Origin: Deinococcus piscis
Lineage (GTDB): Bacteria > Deinococcota > Deinococci > Deinococcales > Deinococcaceae
Direction: 5' to 3'
Assembly: GCF_014653275.1 (NCBI RefSeq)
Contig: NZ_BNAL01000044.1
Span: forward strand, 1 to 14,918
Length of the DNA: 14,918 nt
Shown here: positions 1 to 7,505 of the stretch, piece by piece
Layout: every line of letters begins with the position of its first letter
Numbering within the stretch: position 1 is the stretch's first letter
The notes under the pieces: model-generated
Databases searched by the model: none
What the model was told of the DNA's origin: nothing
Seen by the model: only the letters and a program-made list of their open reading frames with translations
Translations under genes and position numbers: made by a program

Positions 1-45
1 TAGACCTGCTGACCCAGCCTTTTTGCCCACCAGGAGGGGCTGGAA

Positions 46-822
46 GTGAAGTTGTCACCTACTGAGGTCAACATCTATGAAGCTGGCCAAGCCTATGGTG
101 GTGACAACACAGTCAAGCGAGTGACGCCGGTGCTCTTCCCGCAGGACCTGACTGGCTTTGACCCACAGAAAGCCGCAGTGGACTTTACCGTAGGAGAAAC
201 CAACACCTTCTACGTGGCGATGGCCTTTCCAGCCACAGGCTGTGCGGACACCGCTTGCCCCTCGCTAATCAATGTGCAGCAGGTCAAAGACGGCAAGGTG
301 CAATGGAGCCGGGTCTGGAAGACTGAGGAGCCGGTCAAGTTGCGCCAGATCACGGCCAATAAGGGTGAGGTGATTCTGCTGACCAACAACGGCGCGGCTA
401 ACCCAGACTCCATTGAAGCCCAGTCGCAGATGACCTGGGTCTCTGACGCGGGCGACGTGTTCCTCAGAGCACGGGTGCCGCTCGAACTGTGGCGGCGCGA
501 TTGGGCCAAGGGGACGCCGGAGCAGCAGTACGCTGTCATTCCCAACCTGAAGTACATCCAGTCCGATGACAGCGGCAGGCTGCTGCTCAGCAACCACAAC
601 GTAATTATGACAGGGACGTTCAGCGAGGGAATCAGCAATATTTACCTGCTGGACGAAGCCAACTCGTCTATAGACCGTGGCGACTTCTCGGACGTCAAGT
701 TCAATGGAGAGTATGTCTACGCAGCTGGGACCACCAGAACCAACTTTGGCAATCCAGATCCCACTGGTGGCAACACCAAGCTGTTCTTTTTGCCCCTCGA
801 CTTCCAGCTCAATGAGCGCTAA
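46..822 (+). CDS. Hypothetical protein, possibly C-terminal part of a longer one
   Basis: I do not recognise this 258-residue protein. It is rich in beta-strand-like stretches separated by Gly/Asp/Asn turns (for example FYVAMAF, EVILLTNN, RLLLSNHNVIMTG, EYVYAAG), which suggests a beta-propeller-like fold, and has a close Cys pair in CADTAC. There is no signal peptide or membrane segment. The GTG at 46 is preceded by AGGAGGGG (32-39) at good spacing, and the frame is closed by TGA at 10-12. However, the start falls in mid-domain style sequence, and another frame is open up to 49, so an upstream gene overlapping by GTGA or a frameshifted longer secreted protein are both possible. Base composition is visibly less GC-rich than the next genes. 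A strong terminator follows, so this is the last gene of its transcript. Confidence 0.6.
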   Translation: MKLSPTEVNIYEAGQAYGGDNTVKRVTPVLFPQDLTGFDPQKAAVDFTVGETNTFYVAMAFPATGCADTACPSLINVQQVKDGKVQWSRVWKTEEPVKLRQITANKGEVILLTNNGAANPDSIEAQSQMTWVSDAGDVFLRARVPLELWRRDWAKGTPEQQYAVIPNLKYIQSDDSGRLLLSNHNVIMTGTFSEGISNIYLLDEANSSIDRGDFSDVKFNGEYVYAAGTTRTNFGNPDPTGGNTKLFFLPLDFQLNER

Positions 823-860
823 GCACGCCTAAGCCAGAAAGCCACCGGGCCGCACCTCAC

Positions 861-890
861 AGGCCGCAGGGTGAATTCACCCCGTGGCCT
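861..890 (+). terminator. Strong hairpin terminator after the first gene
   Basis: A 30-nt inverted repeat has an outer stem AGGCCGC/GTGGCCT (one G-U pair), one A-C mismatch, then the perfect palindrome GGGTGAATTCACCC at 869-882. The T-rich stretch CTTCTTAT follows on the + strand (891-898). It sits 38 nt after the stop at 822 and before the next promoter. The hairpin is clear; the U-tract is imperfect. Confidence 0.7.
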
Positions 891-934
891 CTTCTTATGT
901 CATCCCAGGTGGAACTCCGGGCGCGCAGGCCGCG

Positions 935-940
935 TACTCT
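935..940 (+). promoter_or_regulatory. Probable -10 element of a leaderless promoter (ygiB-like gene)
   Basis: TACTCT fits the TANNNT pattern and ends 6 nt before the ATG at 947, which has no convincing Shine-Dalgarno. Transcription would then begin at or next to the start codon. I see no good -35 hexamer. Confidence 0.45.
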
Positions 941-946
941 GAGACA

Positions 947-1465
947 ATGAAGAAGTTTCACCTTCCCCTGCTGGCCACCCTACCAGCGCTGATGGCGTCA
1001 TGCTCCTCCCCAGCAGGGAACGTGAACGACTACCAGCGCAACTCTTACGCCACCTATGAGGAGTGCGTGCAGGCCAACCAGAAATACATAGATCAGGGCA
1101 TGCAAAACCCCTGCACGCAAAACCAGACTGCGGGCGGCTACTACGGGCCGTGGTTCTTTTTCTGGGGTGGGGGCCTGGGCCGGGTCGTGGGGTACAACGC
1201 GGACGGCAGCTCCAGCCGCAGCGGCTATCAGGTGGACCGCAGTGGCCGGCTGACCGGACGCTTTCAGGCCCCGCAGATTTCGCGTGGGGGCTTTTCCACC
1301 GGCACGCGGGGAACAGGAAGTGCGGGGGCAGGGAATGCGGGTACAGGAACAGCCACCCCCAACAACTCCGCAGGCGGCAATTCGGCCAGCCGCTCCAGCA
1401 CGCCGCCGCGCATCATTGTGCCGGGTACGAACGGCAACCGCACCGGCGGCTCTTTCGGCGGCTGA
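947..1465 (+). CDS. YgiB-like DUF1190 lipoprotein
   Basis: A 172-residue exported lipoprotein. The ATG at 947 starts a signal peptide (MKK, then a hydrophobic run) ending in a lipobox-like LMASC with Cys19 as the lipidated residue; an in-frame start at 884 would bury this signal, so 947 is preferred. The mature part has YATYEEC (34-40), matching the YATxEDC-type motif of E. coli YgiB, a second Cys at 56, an aromatic/glycine hydrophobic patch (GPWFFFWGGG, 67-76), an RGGF motif (113-116), a disordered Gly/Ser/Thr tail and a C-terminal Gly-Gly. These are YgiB/DUF1190 traits, and the next gene is a YgiC homologue as in E. coli. Function of the family is not established. It is the first gene of a three-gene operon and is probably translated from a leaderless mRNA. 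Confidence 0.8.
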   Translation: MKKFHLPLLATLPALMASCSSPAGNVNDYQRNSYATYEECVQANQKYIDQGMQNPCTQNQTAGGYYGPWFFFWGGGLGRVVGYNADGSSSRSGYQVDRSGRLTGRFQAPQISRGGFSTGTRGTGSAGAGNAGTGTATPNNSAGGNSASRSSTPPRIIVPGTNGNRTGGSFGG

Positions 1466-1471
1466 GCGGGA

Positions 1472-2665
1472 GTGGAACGCCGGACATTTGCGCCGCGCCC
1501 TGGCTGGGAAGCGCGGCTAGAAGCAGTAGGCATGCTGTGGCACGGCGCTGTGCCCGAACACCCGGTCCCTTGGGCACAGGGAGATGCACCGGTCCCCTAC
1601 TGGGCCGAAGACACGGGCTACAGCTTCACGCCTGCCGAAATCGCCGCACTGGAGCAGGCCAGTCAGCACCTGACCGACTGCGTGCTGGCCGCGACGGAAT
1701 ACGCCATCACGGAAGGCCGCCTGGCCGAGCTGGGCATTCCCGACTTTATGGAGGAGGCGGTGCGCGAGTCGTGGGACCGCGACGACCCCAGCGTGTACAT
1801 GCGCCTGGACCTGGCTTACCGGACCGGCGAAGCGCCGCAGCTGCTGGAAGTCAACGGTCAAACGCCCACCAGCCTGCTTGAAGCTGCCGTGTGCCAGTGG
1901 CAATGGCTGGAAGACCGGCAGGCGGCGGGCGAACTGGCAGGCAGCTGCGGGCAGTGGAACACCGTCCACGAAGCGCTGGGCGAGCAGTGGGCGCACCTGA
2001 AGGCAGCGCGGGGCCTGGGAGAAGTCACCTTCTGCGCCGCCCCCATAGACGAGGACGTGGCCACCGTCACCTACCTGCGCGAGCTGGCGAATGCAGCGGG
2101 CATCCACAGCACCTTTCTGGAAGTGGACGCTCTGGGTCTGGCCCCCGGCGAGCCGTATCTGCTGGACGGCTGGCCGCGCCCGATTAGGAATCTGATGTGG
2201 CTGTGGCCCTTCGAGTTTGCCTGGGACGCCCGCGACGGCGAGGCGCTGGCCCGCACACAAACCCGGTTTATCGAGCCGCTGTGGAAGGCGGTCACCAGTT
2301 CCAAAGGGCTGCTGGCCCTGCTGCACGAACTGTATCCGGACGACCCACACATCCTGCCCGCCAGCCTGACGCCCGGCATGCTCCGGACTCCAGCCGTGCA
2401 AAAGCCGCTGTACTCCCGCGAGGGCCAGAACGTCATCCTTCCCGGCGCAGCCATGACGCCGGGCGACTACGCCGGCTACCCGCTGATGGAACAGGCCTAC
2501 ACAGAGCTGCCGACCTTCAGCGCCCCCGATGGCCCGCGTTATCCGGTGCTGGGCGTGTGGGCAGCGGGCAGCGAGGTCTGCGGCCTGGGCATCCGCGAGG
2601 GGCGCGGGCGCGTGACCGACAACCGCGCCAGCTTCGCGCCGCACTGGGTGGAGGGTGAACGATGA
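1472..2665 (+). CDS. YgiC-like ATP-grasp amidoligase (glutathionylspermidine synthetase-like)
   Basis: A 397-residue cytoplasmic enzyme, close in length to E. coli YgiC (about 386). The GTG start at 1472 is supported by the N-terminus MERRTFAPRPGW, which resembles the YgiC start, and lies 6 nt after the ygiB-like stop. Residues expected for the glutathionylspermidine synthetase ATP-grasp fold are present: RLDL (R111, D113), LLEVNGQTPTSLLEA (E126, N128; metal and substrate binding), the nucleotide-binding lysine candidates K272/K278 and K311 in KPLYSREG (311-318), and GIRE (373-376). The family joins a carboxylate to an amine using ATP. The substrate is unknown, and the amidase half of true glutathionylspermidine synthetase is absent. 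The stop overlaps the channel start by ATGA, implying translational coupling. Family confidence is high; a role in peptide or protein modification is inferred. Confidence 0.9.
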   Translation: MERRTFAPRPGWEARLEAVGMLWHGAVPEHPVPWAQGDAPVPYWAEDTGYSFTPAEIAALEQASQHLTDCVLAATEYAITEGRLAELGIPDFMEEAVRESWDRDDPSVYMRLDLAYRTGEAPQLLEVNGQTPTSLLEAAVCQWQWLEDRQAAGELAGSCGQWNTVHEALGEQWAHLKAARGLGEVTFCAAPIDEDVATVTYLRELANAAGIHSTFLEVDALGLAPGEPYLLDGWPRPIRNLMWLWPFEFAWDARDGEALARTQTRFIEPLWKAVTSSKGLLALLHELYPDDPHILPASLTPGMLRTPAVQKPLYSREGQNVILPGAAMTPGDYAGYPLMEQAYTELPTFSAPDGPRYPVLGVWAAGSEVCGLGIREGRGRVTDNRASFAPHWVEGER

Positions 2666-3501
2666 ACAGGACGGTGCCTCTGACCTTCCAGCAAAAGCTG
2701 TATTCCTTCCTTGACCCCAGCGACGGCGGCAGCCCGGCTGAGCAGCTGTTCAATGCTCTGCTGGGGGCGCTGATTCTGATGAATGTGGGCGTGATGGTGC
2801 TGGGCACGGTGCCGGAAGTGGCGCAGACCTACGGCCCGCTGATTCGGACCTTTGACCTGCTATGCGCCCTGATCTTCGCGCTGGAATACCTGGCGCGGCT
2901 GTATGTCACACCGCTGCGCCCCGGCCTGCCCCCAGGATGGCGTGGCTACCTGCGCTACGCCCTACAACCCATGCCCCTGATTGACCTGATTGTGATTGCC
3001 GCGCTGGTGATTCCCGGCAACGCCGCACTGGTCAGCCTGCGTGGACTGCGGCTCCTCAAATTGCTCTCGCTGCTGCGGCTCGGGCGCTACTCGGATTCGC
3101 TGCTGCTGATCGGGCGAGTCATCCTCCAGCGGGCCGGCGAACTGCTGACCACAGTCCTGATTGCTGCCGTGCTGGTCTTTATTGCGGCCAGTGTGCTGTA
3201 TCAAGTTGAGTCAGCCGCAGGCACGGAAGGCTACGGCAGCATTCCCGAAGCGCTGTGGTGGGCGGTGGTCACACTGACCACGACTGGTTACGGCGACGTG
3301 TACCCCGCGACCAGCCTGGGCAAGCTGGCCGCCGGGGTCATCATGCTGTTCGGGGTGGGGATGGTGGCGCTGCCAGCGGGCATGGTCGCCAGCGGTTTTG
3401 CCGACGAGCTGTCACGCCTGCGTGAAGAGGAAGCCCGCCGCGAACAGTCGCAGGCCACGCCGTACTGCTTTTGCCCCCACTGCGGCGGGAAATTGCCGTG
3501 A
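2662..3501 (+). CDS. Six-TM voltage-gated-type potassium channel
   Basis: A 279-residue membrane protein with Kv-like architecture: S1 about 30-50, S2 about 60-80, S3 about 104-117, and an S4-like helix 126-142 with spaced basic residues (R127, R130, K133, R139, R142). S5 spans about 157-180, the pore helix about 193-205 and S6 about 220-248. The selectivity filter TTTGYGD (206-212) is intact, so K+ selectivity is expected. After S6 comes a charged helix and a short Cys cluster at the C-terminus (C269, C271, C274 in CFCPHCGG), a possible zinc knuckle. There is no RCK/TrkA domain or cyclic-nucleotide domain. The start is set by the ATGA overlap with the amidoligase and by GGAGG at 2650-2654, 7 nt upstream. 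Joint expression with YgiB/YgiC homologues points to an envelope or ion-homeostasis role. Confidence 0.92.
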   Translation: MNRTVPLTFQQKLYSFLDPSDGGSPAEQLFNALLGALILMNVGVMVLGTVPEVAQTYGPLIRTFDLLCALIFALEYLARLYVTPLRPGLPPGWRGYLRYALQPMPLIDLIVIAALVIPGNAALVSLRGLRLLKLLSLLRLGRYSDSLLLIGRVILQRAGELLTTVLIAAVLVFIAASVLYQVESAAGTEGYGSIPEALWWAVVTLTTTGYGDVYPATSLGKLAAGVIMLFGVGMVALPAGMVASGFADELSRLREEEARREQSQATPYCFCPHCGGKLP

Positions 3502-3524
3502 CTCTGATGGGGAGGCGCACTGCG

Positions 3525-4397
3525 TTAGGCGACAGCCTGGCGTGGCCTGGGCCGCCAGTTCAGCAGCACCAAACCAGCAATCACCACCACAACGCCCAGC
3601 AGTGGCAACAGGCCAAAGCGCTCGCCTGCCAGGTAGCCCCACAGCAGGCCCCACACCGGCAGCGAGTAGGTGATGGCCGTGGTCTGGGTGGCCGAAGTGC
3701 GGGCCAGCAGGGTGTAAAACAGCAGATATGCCAGCCCGGAGCCAAATACCCCAAGCGCCGCCGCCCCAGCCAGCGAGGCGGCGCTGACCTGTGAGGGCCA
3801 CTCGGTCAGCAGGGCCAGAGGCAGCAGCATCAGCGCCGAAAGGCTCAGCTGCGAGGTCGCCAGACTCAGGGCACTGATCCCCTGCAAGTACCGCTTGGAA
3901 AGAGCCGTCGCCACCGCGTAGCTGAGCGTGGCCAGCAGAATAAGTTGCACGCCCAGCACGGTGGCATGTCCCCCGGACAGACTGCCCGAGACCGTCAGGC
4001 CCACGCCCAGCAAGCCAATCAGCACGCCCAGACCCACCCAGACTGTGGCCTGAGCGTCCCGCACTGCCAGCGCAATGCCCAGGCTAAACAGGGGCGTGGT
4101 CGCATTGAGAATAGAGGCGATGCCCGAACTGACCGTCTGCTCACCCCAGGGAAAGAGGGTCCAGGGCAGGGCATTGTTGAGCAGCGCCGCCAGGACCAGC
4201 GGCACCAGCAGTTCACGTGGGGGCCAGGCTTCCCGGCGCAACCGAAACGCCGCCCACAGCACCGCCGCCCCGAAGCAGGAGCGCAGCAACGCCACCCACA
4301 GCGGCGGGAAGCTCTCGCCCGCCACTTTGATCAGGATGAACGAGGCTCCCCAAACGAAGGACAGCGTGAGCCAAATCATCAGGTCCTGGCGGGTCAT
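3525..4397 (-). CDS. EamA/DMT-family permease
   Basis: A 290-residue, roughly ten-helix integral membrane protein of the drug/metabolite transporter superfamily. It has two EamA-type halves: the first opens with LTLSFVWGASFILIKVAG (11-28) and the second contains SATQTTAITYSLPVWGLLWGY, a typical motif of the last helices. The C-terminus is a short basic tail (NWRPRPRQ). Family members export amino acids, metabolites or drugs; the substrate cannot be predicted here. The ATG at 4397 has no Shine-Dalgarno but has a TATACT -10 ending 8 nt upstream, consistent with leaderless expression. It is convergent with the K+ channel gene, 23 nt apart, with no clear terminator between them. Confidence 0.88.
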   Translation of the reverse strand: MTRQDLMIWLTLSFVWGASFILIKVAGESFPPLWVALLRSCFGAAVLWAAFRLRREAWPPRELLVPLVLAALLNNALPWTLFPWGEQTVSSGIASILNATTPLFSLGIALAVRDAQATVWVGLGVLIGLLGVGLTVSGSLSGGHATVLGVQLILLATLSYAVATALSKRYLQGISALSLATSQLSLSALMLLPLALLTEWPSQVSAASLAGAAALGVFGSGLAYLLFYTLLARTSATQTTAITYSLPVWGLLWGYLAGERFGLLPLLGVVVVIAGLVLLNWRPRPRQAVA

Positions 4398-4405
4398 AGA
4401 GGGCG

Positions 4406-4411
4406 AGTATA
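4406..4411 (-). promoter_or_regulatory. -10 element of the EamA permease gene
   Basis: On the minus strand this reads TATACT (5 of 6 to the sigma-70 consensus), ending 8 nt before the ATG, with no Shine-Dalgarno between. A leaderless start is likely. No recognisable -35 is seen at 16-18 nt; that position is occupied by a hairpin. Confidence 0.6.
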
Positions 4412-4439
4412 GAGAGTGGCAGCCGCCGATGCCGCTCTC
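4412..4439 (-). repeat. 10-bp-stem inverted repeat next to the permease -10
   Basis: Arms 4412-4421 (GAGAGTGGCA) and 4430-4439 (TGCCGCTCTC) pair over 10 positions with one G-U, leaving an 8-nt loop. It lies between the end of the hydrolase gene (4499) and the permease -10, both read on the minus strand. No U-tract follows, so it may be a weak terminator for the hydrolase mRNA or an operator over the permease promoter. Confidence 0.45.
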
Positions 4440-4498
4440 AGGTCACTCACATAGTCGCCTTGCCCTCGGAAAAGATGTCTGCCTTCCGGTCAACCGCG

Positions 4499-5059
4499 CT
4501 AGACAAGCTTCAAGCCTGCCACGAACCCAGCCAGCAGCGCCTGGCCCTCCGGCCACTCGCCATGTCCGTTGGCTGTGTTCAGATGCCCGCTCCCCGCCCA
4601 GACCAAATCTGCACCCCAGGCCACTGCAAATGCCTCAGCGCGGGCGGGCGATACCACCGGGTCATCGGTACTCGACACCACCAGCGCCGGAAATGGCAAG
4701 GGGTCCAGCGGCACCGGGGCCATGCGGCAGACTTTGGGGTACAGCTGCGGCATATTGGGCTGCTCGGCGTCAGGCGGGGCCACCAGAAAAGCGCCGCGCA
4801 CCCGCTCCGGCACCGAGTATTCGCGCGCCCAGGTGAGCACCGTAGGCACGCCGCACGAGTGGGCCACCAGCACCAGCAGGCCAGGAGTGGCCGCTATCAC
4901 TTCCTCCAGCCGCGCCGCCCAGGGCAGCGGCCAGGGCTCTTCGGGGTCGTCCTGCTTGACGCGCACCGAGGGCAGCTGCGGCTCCCAGAGGCTTTGCCAG
5001 TGGCCGGGGCCGGAATCGCCGTAGCCGGGAATGATGACATAAGTGGGTTGGGAAGGCAT
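4499..5059 (-). CDS. RBBP9/YdeN-family alpha/beta serine hydrolase
   Basis: A 186-residue protein of about the usual length for the family. Starting at the ATG at 5059 gives MPSQPTYVIIPGYGDSG, a normal first strand with the G-x-G-D oxyanion loop and the HW that follows. The nucleophile elbow is VAHSCG, the acid is in SSTDDPVV, and the catalytic His is in GSGHLNTANGHGEWPEG, the typical C-terminal block of RBBP9/YdeN proteins. The in-frame extension to 5200 is rejected because it precedes the fold, and a TATTAT -10 lies just upstream of 5059. Enzymes of this family are small serine hydrolases with poorly defined physiological substrates. It is divergent from the DinB-like gene. Confidence 0.88.
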   Translation of the reverse strand: MPSQPTYVIIPGYGDSGPGHWQSLWEPQLPSVRVKQDDPEEPWPLPWAARLEEVIAATPGLLVLVAHSCGVPTVLTWAREYSVPERVRGAFLVAPPDAEQPNMPQLYPKVCRMAPVPLDPLPFPALVVSSTDDPVVSPARAEAFAVAWGADLVWAGSGHLNTANGHGEWPEGQALLAGFVAGLKLV

Positions 5060-5068
5060 GGTGGGGCC

Positions 5069-5074
5069 ATAATA
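5069..5074 (-). promoter_or_regulatory. -10 element of the hydrolase gene
   Basis: The minus strand reads TATTAT, ending 9 nt before the ATG at 5059; the intervening bases (GGCCCCACC) contain no Shine-Dalgarno. This supports both the shorter start and near-leaderless transcription. Confidence 0.55.
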
Positions 5075-5113
5075 GGAGGTTCGGCCATCAGCCCTCCGGA
5101 GAAGGCCAGCTGT

Positions 5114-5119
5114 CACAAT
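5114..5119 (+). promoter_or_regulatory. -10-like element of the DinB-fold gene
   Basis: CACAAT (similar to TATAAT) ends 7 nt before the ATG at 5127 and no Shine-Dalgarno is present. It is about 40 bp from the divergent hydrolase promoter. No clear -35. Confidence 0.35.
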
Positions 5120-5126
5120 CAGCGGT

Positions 5127-5624
5127 ATGACCCAGCCACACCAGGACCCACTCCGCTCACACCTCACCAACCTGCTCAGCCAGCCGCAGGCCCACGCCAC
5201 GCTGGAACAGGTGCTGGACGGCTTTCCACTGAGTCAAATCAACGAGCGCCTCAGCGGCCTGCCTTACTCGGCTGCCGAAATACTGTGGCACCTGCGCTTC
5301 ACTCAGCGTGATCTCCTCGACTACATCACCGCCGAGCAGGGCAGCTATCAGGCTCCAGCATGGCCTGAGGGATACTGGCCGCACCGCTGGCTCAGTGTGC
5401 AGGAGTGGCAGGCTGAAGCCGAGGCTTACCAAGCCGACTTGACCACCACCCTGGCCCTCGTCGCAGATGAGGAAACCGACCTTTTGGCACCTGTCCCCCA
5501 TGCCCAGCAGCCCAGCCACACCGTGCTGCGCTCCGTACTCCTGATGGCCGACCACAACGCCTACCACACTGGGCAACTGGCCCTGCTCAAGCGGCTGCTG
5601 GGCGGCGGAACGTCCATGACCTGA
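5127..5624 (+). CDS. DinB/YfiT-family metal-dependent four-helix-bundle protein
   Basis: A 165-residue cytoplasmic protein, normal length for DinB-like folds. The family's metal-binding histidine triad is visible: H55 in EILWHLRF and the HxxxH pair H143/H147 in ADHNAYHTGQ, near the C-terminus as expected. Family members bind a divalent metal and include thiol-dependent S-transferases and damage-inducible proteins; Deinococcus genomes carry many of them, mostly without a known substrate. The ATG at 5127 matches a usual short N-terminal helix. It converges with herA, the stops being about 13 nt apart. Specific function is not assignable. Confidence 0.88.
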   Translation: MTQPHQDPLRSHLTNLLSQPQAHATLEQVLDGFPLSQINERLSGLPYSAAEILWHLRFTQRDLLDYITAEQGSYQAPAWPEGYWPHRWLSVQEWQAEAEAYQADLTTTLALVADEETDLLAPVPHAQQPSHTVLRSVLLMADHNAYHTGQLALLKRLLGGGTSMT

Positions 5625-5637
5625 CCTGCTTACTCCC

Positions 5638-7473
5638 TCACAGCCCCAGCAGCTCTGCGCCCACTTCGGCTGCCGGGCGCTCGTCAGCCACTTTCACCTC
5701 ATCGCGGCGGGTGGCCCAGGCCGGGAACGGGTAATTGACCAGCACTGGGTTGGGCACGTCCGGCTGGCTGACCAGCATGGTGCCGGGTTGCAGGATGCCG
5801 GCGCGCTGGCGAAAGCTCTGCGGCAAGAAGCGGTACTCGGGCCGCTCGGCTTCGGCCATGTCCAGTCGGCCCACCACCCGGATGGCGGCGTTGGACACGA
5901 TGCGCCGCTCCACCTCCGAGGCGGTCTGCTGCGCCCCAATCAGGATGATGCCCAGACTGCGCCCACGCTCGGCAATGTCCAGCAGCACGTCCTTGATGGG
6001 GCTGTCACCGTCGCGGGGAGCGTATTTGTTCAGCTCGTCCAGCACCACGAACACCGTGTCCTGGCGGCCCACCTTTTCCTTGTGCTCGAACACCTCGCGC
6101 AGCAGCACCCCCACCGCGAACATCTGCGCCGGGCTGCTGAGGTTGTGGATGTCCACCACCGTGGTCTGGATACCGGCTTTCAGAACATCGGGGCGGTAGC
6201 GGGCGGCCTGCTCCGCGCTCAGGTCGCCGCGAATCAGTGGACTGAGGTACTTCTGGACCCCGCGCATCCGCCGGATAAAGGCGCGAAGCGTGCCGGGGTT
6301 CTGCTTCTGCACCCATTTCTTGTCGCCCTCGCCGTCGTGTTCCTCCAGCAGCTTGTACTCGATGTACGAGATCAACTGCCCAAAGTTGGTAATGGTAATC
6401 CCGCCCAGCGCGTCGAAGCTAAGGTCTTCGGGGATTTCGCCGCTTTCATCGGGCCGCCAGTCCTGCACGCTCAGGCCGGTGCCGCCGCCTTTTTGCTCGT
6501 GGGCCAGCCGGAAGAGGCGCTCTTCTACATTGCCAATCACAAAGCCCAGGTTCAGGCTGCTGGCGGCGTCCGAGAACACATAAGCCAGCATCCGCCGCTC
6601 GCAGAACTCGCGCAGTGAGAACACGAACGCGGTGACGCCGCCTGAGCGCTGCGACACATCCGGCACGATGGCGTCTCCATCCGCCGAGCGGGGTGGGGCC
6701 AGGAACTGCACATTCTGAAAAGGCCGCTGCGGCAAGCCCAGCCGGGCGTAACGGCCCTGGGCACCGTAGCCTTTGCGCGCGCCGACCTGGTTTTCCTTTT
6801 CGTCCACCCGCGCGTTTGGCTGGTCCAGAAACAGCAGGTCTTCGCCCTTCACGTTGAAAATCAGCGCCCGCGTGTTGTGGCCCTCATGCCGCTGCTGAAG
6901 CACCGCCCCCTGAAAGATGGAATGCAGCAAAAAGAGCGCGTAGCTGGTCTTGGTCGCCACGCCGGAAATACCGGAAATGTTGATGTGGCCGCCCTGCTCA
7001 CCGTTCACGAACTGGTAGTTGACCGGCAGCACCTGTCCGTCGCTCAGCAGGCCTCCGGCGAAGGTGTAGTCCATCTTGTCGGCGCTCAGGGCCAGGGCCA
7101 ATTCCTCCCCCACCGCGTGCCGCACCGGGTCGCCGGGCTGCGGGGGAATAAAGTCCTCGGGGTCCACCCGCGTGACCAGCACCCGCGCCGCGTAGCTGAC
7201 CGAAGCGGGCAGAATGCCGTCTATTACGTCCTGTACGTCGGAGTCGAACTTCACGCCTTCGTGCCGGGTCCGCACATGGTCCACGATGCCGAAGAACCTG
7301 ACCGGGCTGCCGTCGGGCTTGGTGGTCTGCACCGCCACCAGATCATCCATCTGGACCGAGGCACCGGGCAACACGGCAAACCAGAAGCCGGTAGGCGTGG
7401 CGTCCTCAGTGCCCATGATCAGGCCGATGTTCTGGAGGGTGAGGACGGGGGGAATAGGTGAGCTTTGGGTCAT
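5638..7473 (-). CDS. herA: HerA-type hexameric DNA translocase/ATPase
   Basis: A 611-residue HerA/FtsK-superfamily ATPase that, with NurA, resects DNA ends during double-strand break repair. Residues about 10-110 form the beta-rich N-terminal HAS-barrel-like region. The P-loop is the unusual [11 protein letters not shown] (167-177, K175), lacking the Gly before Lys of the classical Walker A. Walker B is VFVVLDE (474-480, D479/E480), followed by the NKYAP and [18 protein letters not shown] (500-517) blocks typical of HerA. The ATG at 7473 is chosen because TTTAGGAG ends 9 nt upstream, whereas the in-frame TTG at 7482 abuts that site. It is the last gene of the nurA-S51-herA unit, 32 nt after the peptidase stop. 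Family identity is very likely; assignment as the NurA partner follows from linkage. Confidence 0.93.
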   Translation of the reverse strand: MTQSSPIPPVLTLQNIGLIMGTEDATPTGFWFAVLPGASVQMDDLVAVQTTKPDGSPVRFFGIVDHVRTRHEGVKFDSDVQDVIDGILPASVSYAARVLVTRVDPEDFIPPQPGDPVRHAVGEELALALSADKMDYTFAGGLLSDGQVLPVNYQFVNGEQGGHINISGISGVATKTSYALFLLHSIFQGAVLQQRHEGHNTRALIFNVKGEDLLFLDQPNARVDEKENQVGARKGYGAQGRYARLGLPQRPFQNVQFLAPPRSADGDAIVPDVSQRSGGVTAFVFSLREFCERRMLAYVFSDAASSLNLGFVIGNVEERLFRLAHEQKGGGTGLSVQDWRPDESGEIPEDLSFDALGGITITNFGQLISYIEYKLLEEHDGEGDKKWVQKQNPGTLRAFIRRMRGVQKYLSPLIRGDLSAEQAARYRPDVLKAGIQTTVVDIHNLSSPAQMFAVGVLLREVFEHKEKVGRQDTVFVVLDELNKYAPRDGDSPIKDVLLDIAERGRSLGIILIGAQQTASEVERRIVSNAAIRVVGRLDMAEAERPEYRFLPQSFRQRAGILQPGTMLVSQPDVPNPVLVNYPFPAWATRRDEVKVADERPAAEVGAELLGL

Positions 7474-7482
7474 TGGGAGCAA

Positions 7483-7490
7483 CTCCTAAA
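7483..7490 (-). promoter_or_regulatory. Shine-Dalgarno deciding the herA start
   Basis: The minus strand reads TTTAGGAG, ending 9 nt before the ATG at 7473 and only 0-1 nt before the TTG at 7482. This favours the ATG as the herA start and suggests herA has its own ribosome loading site within the operon. Confidence 0.6.
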
Positions 7491-7505
7491 AATGGGTCAA
7501 ACAGT

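Noticed and set aside
884..946. Earlier in-frame start for the YgiB-like protein
   Set aside because: It would put 21 residues in front of a clear lipoprotein signal peptide and overlap the terminator region.
1517..2644. Long minus-strand open frame opposite the YgiC-like gene (375 codons)
   Set aside because: Its translation is low-complexity Gly/Arg/Gln/His-rich without motifs, while the plus strand encodes a clear YgiC homologue; typical of a GC-rich antisense frame.
5788..6618. Plus-strand open frame of 276 codons inside herA
   Set aside because: His/Gln-rich shadow translation opposite well-conserved HerA motifs.
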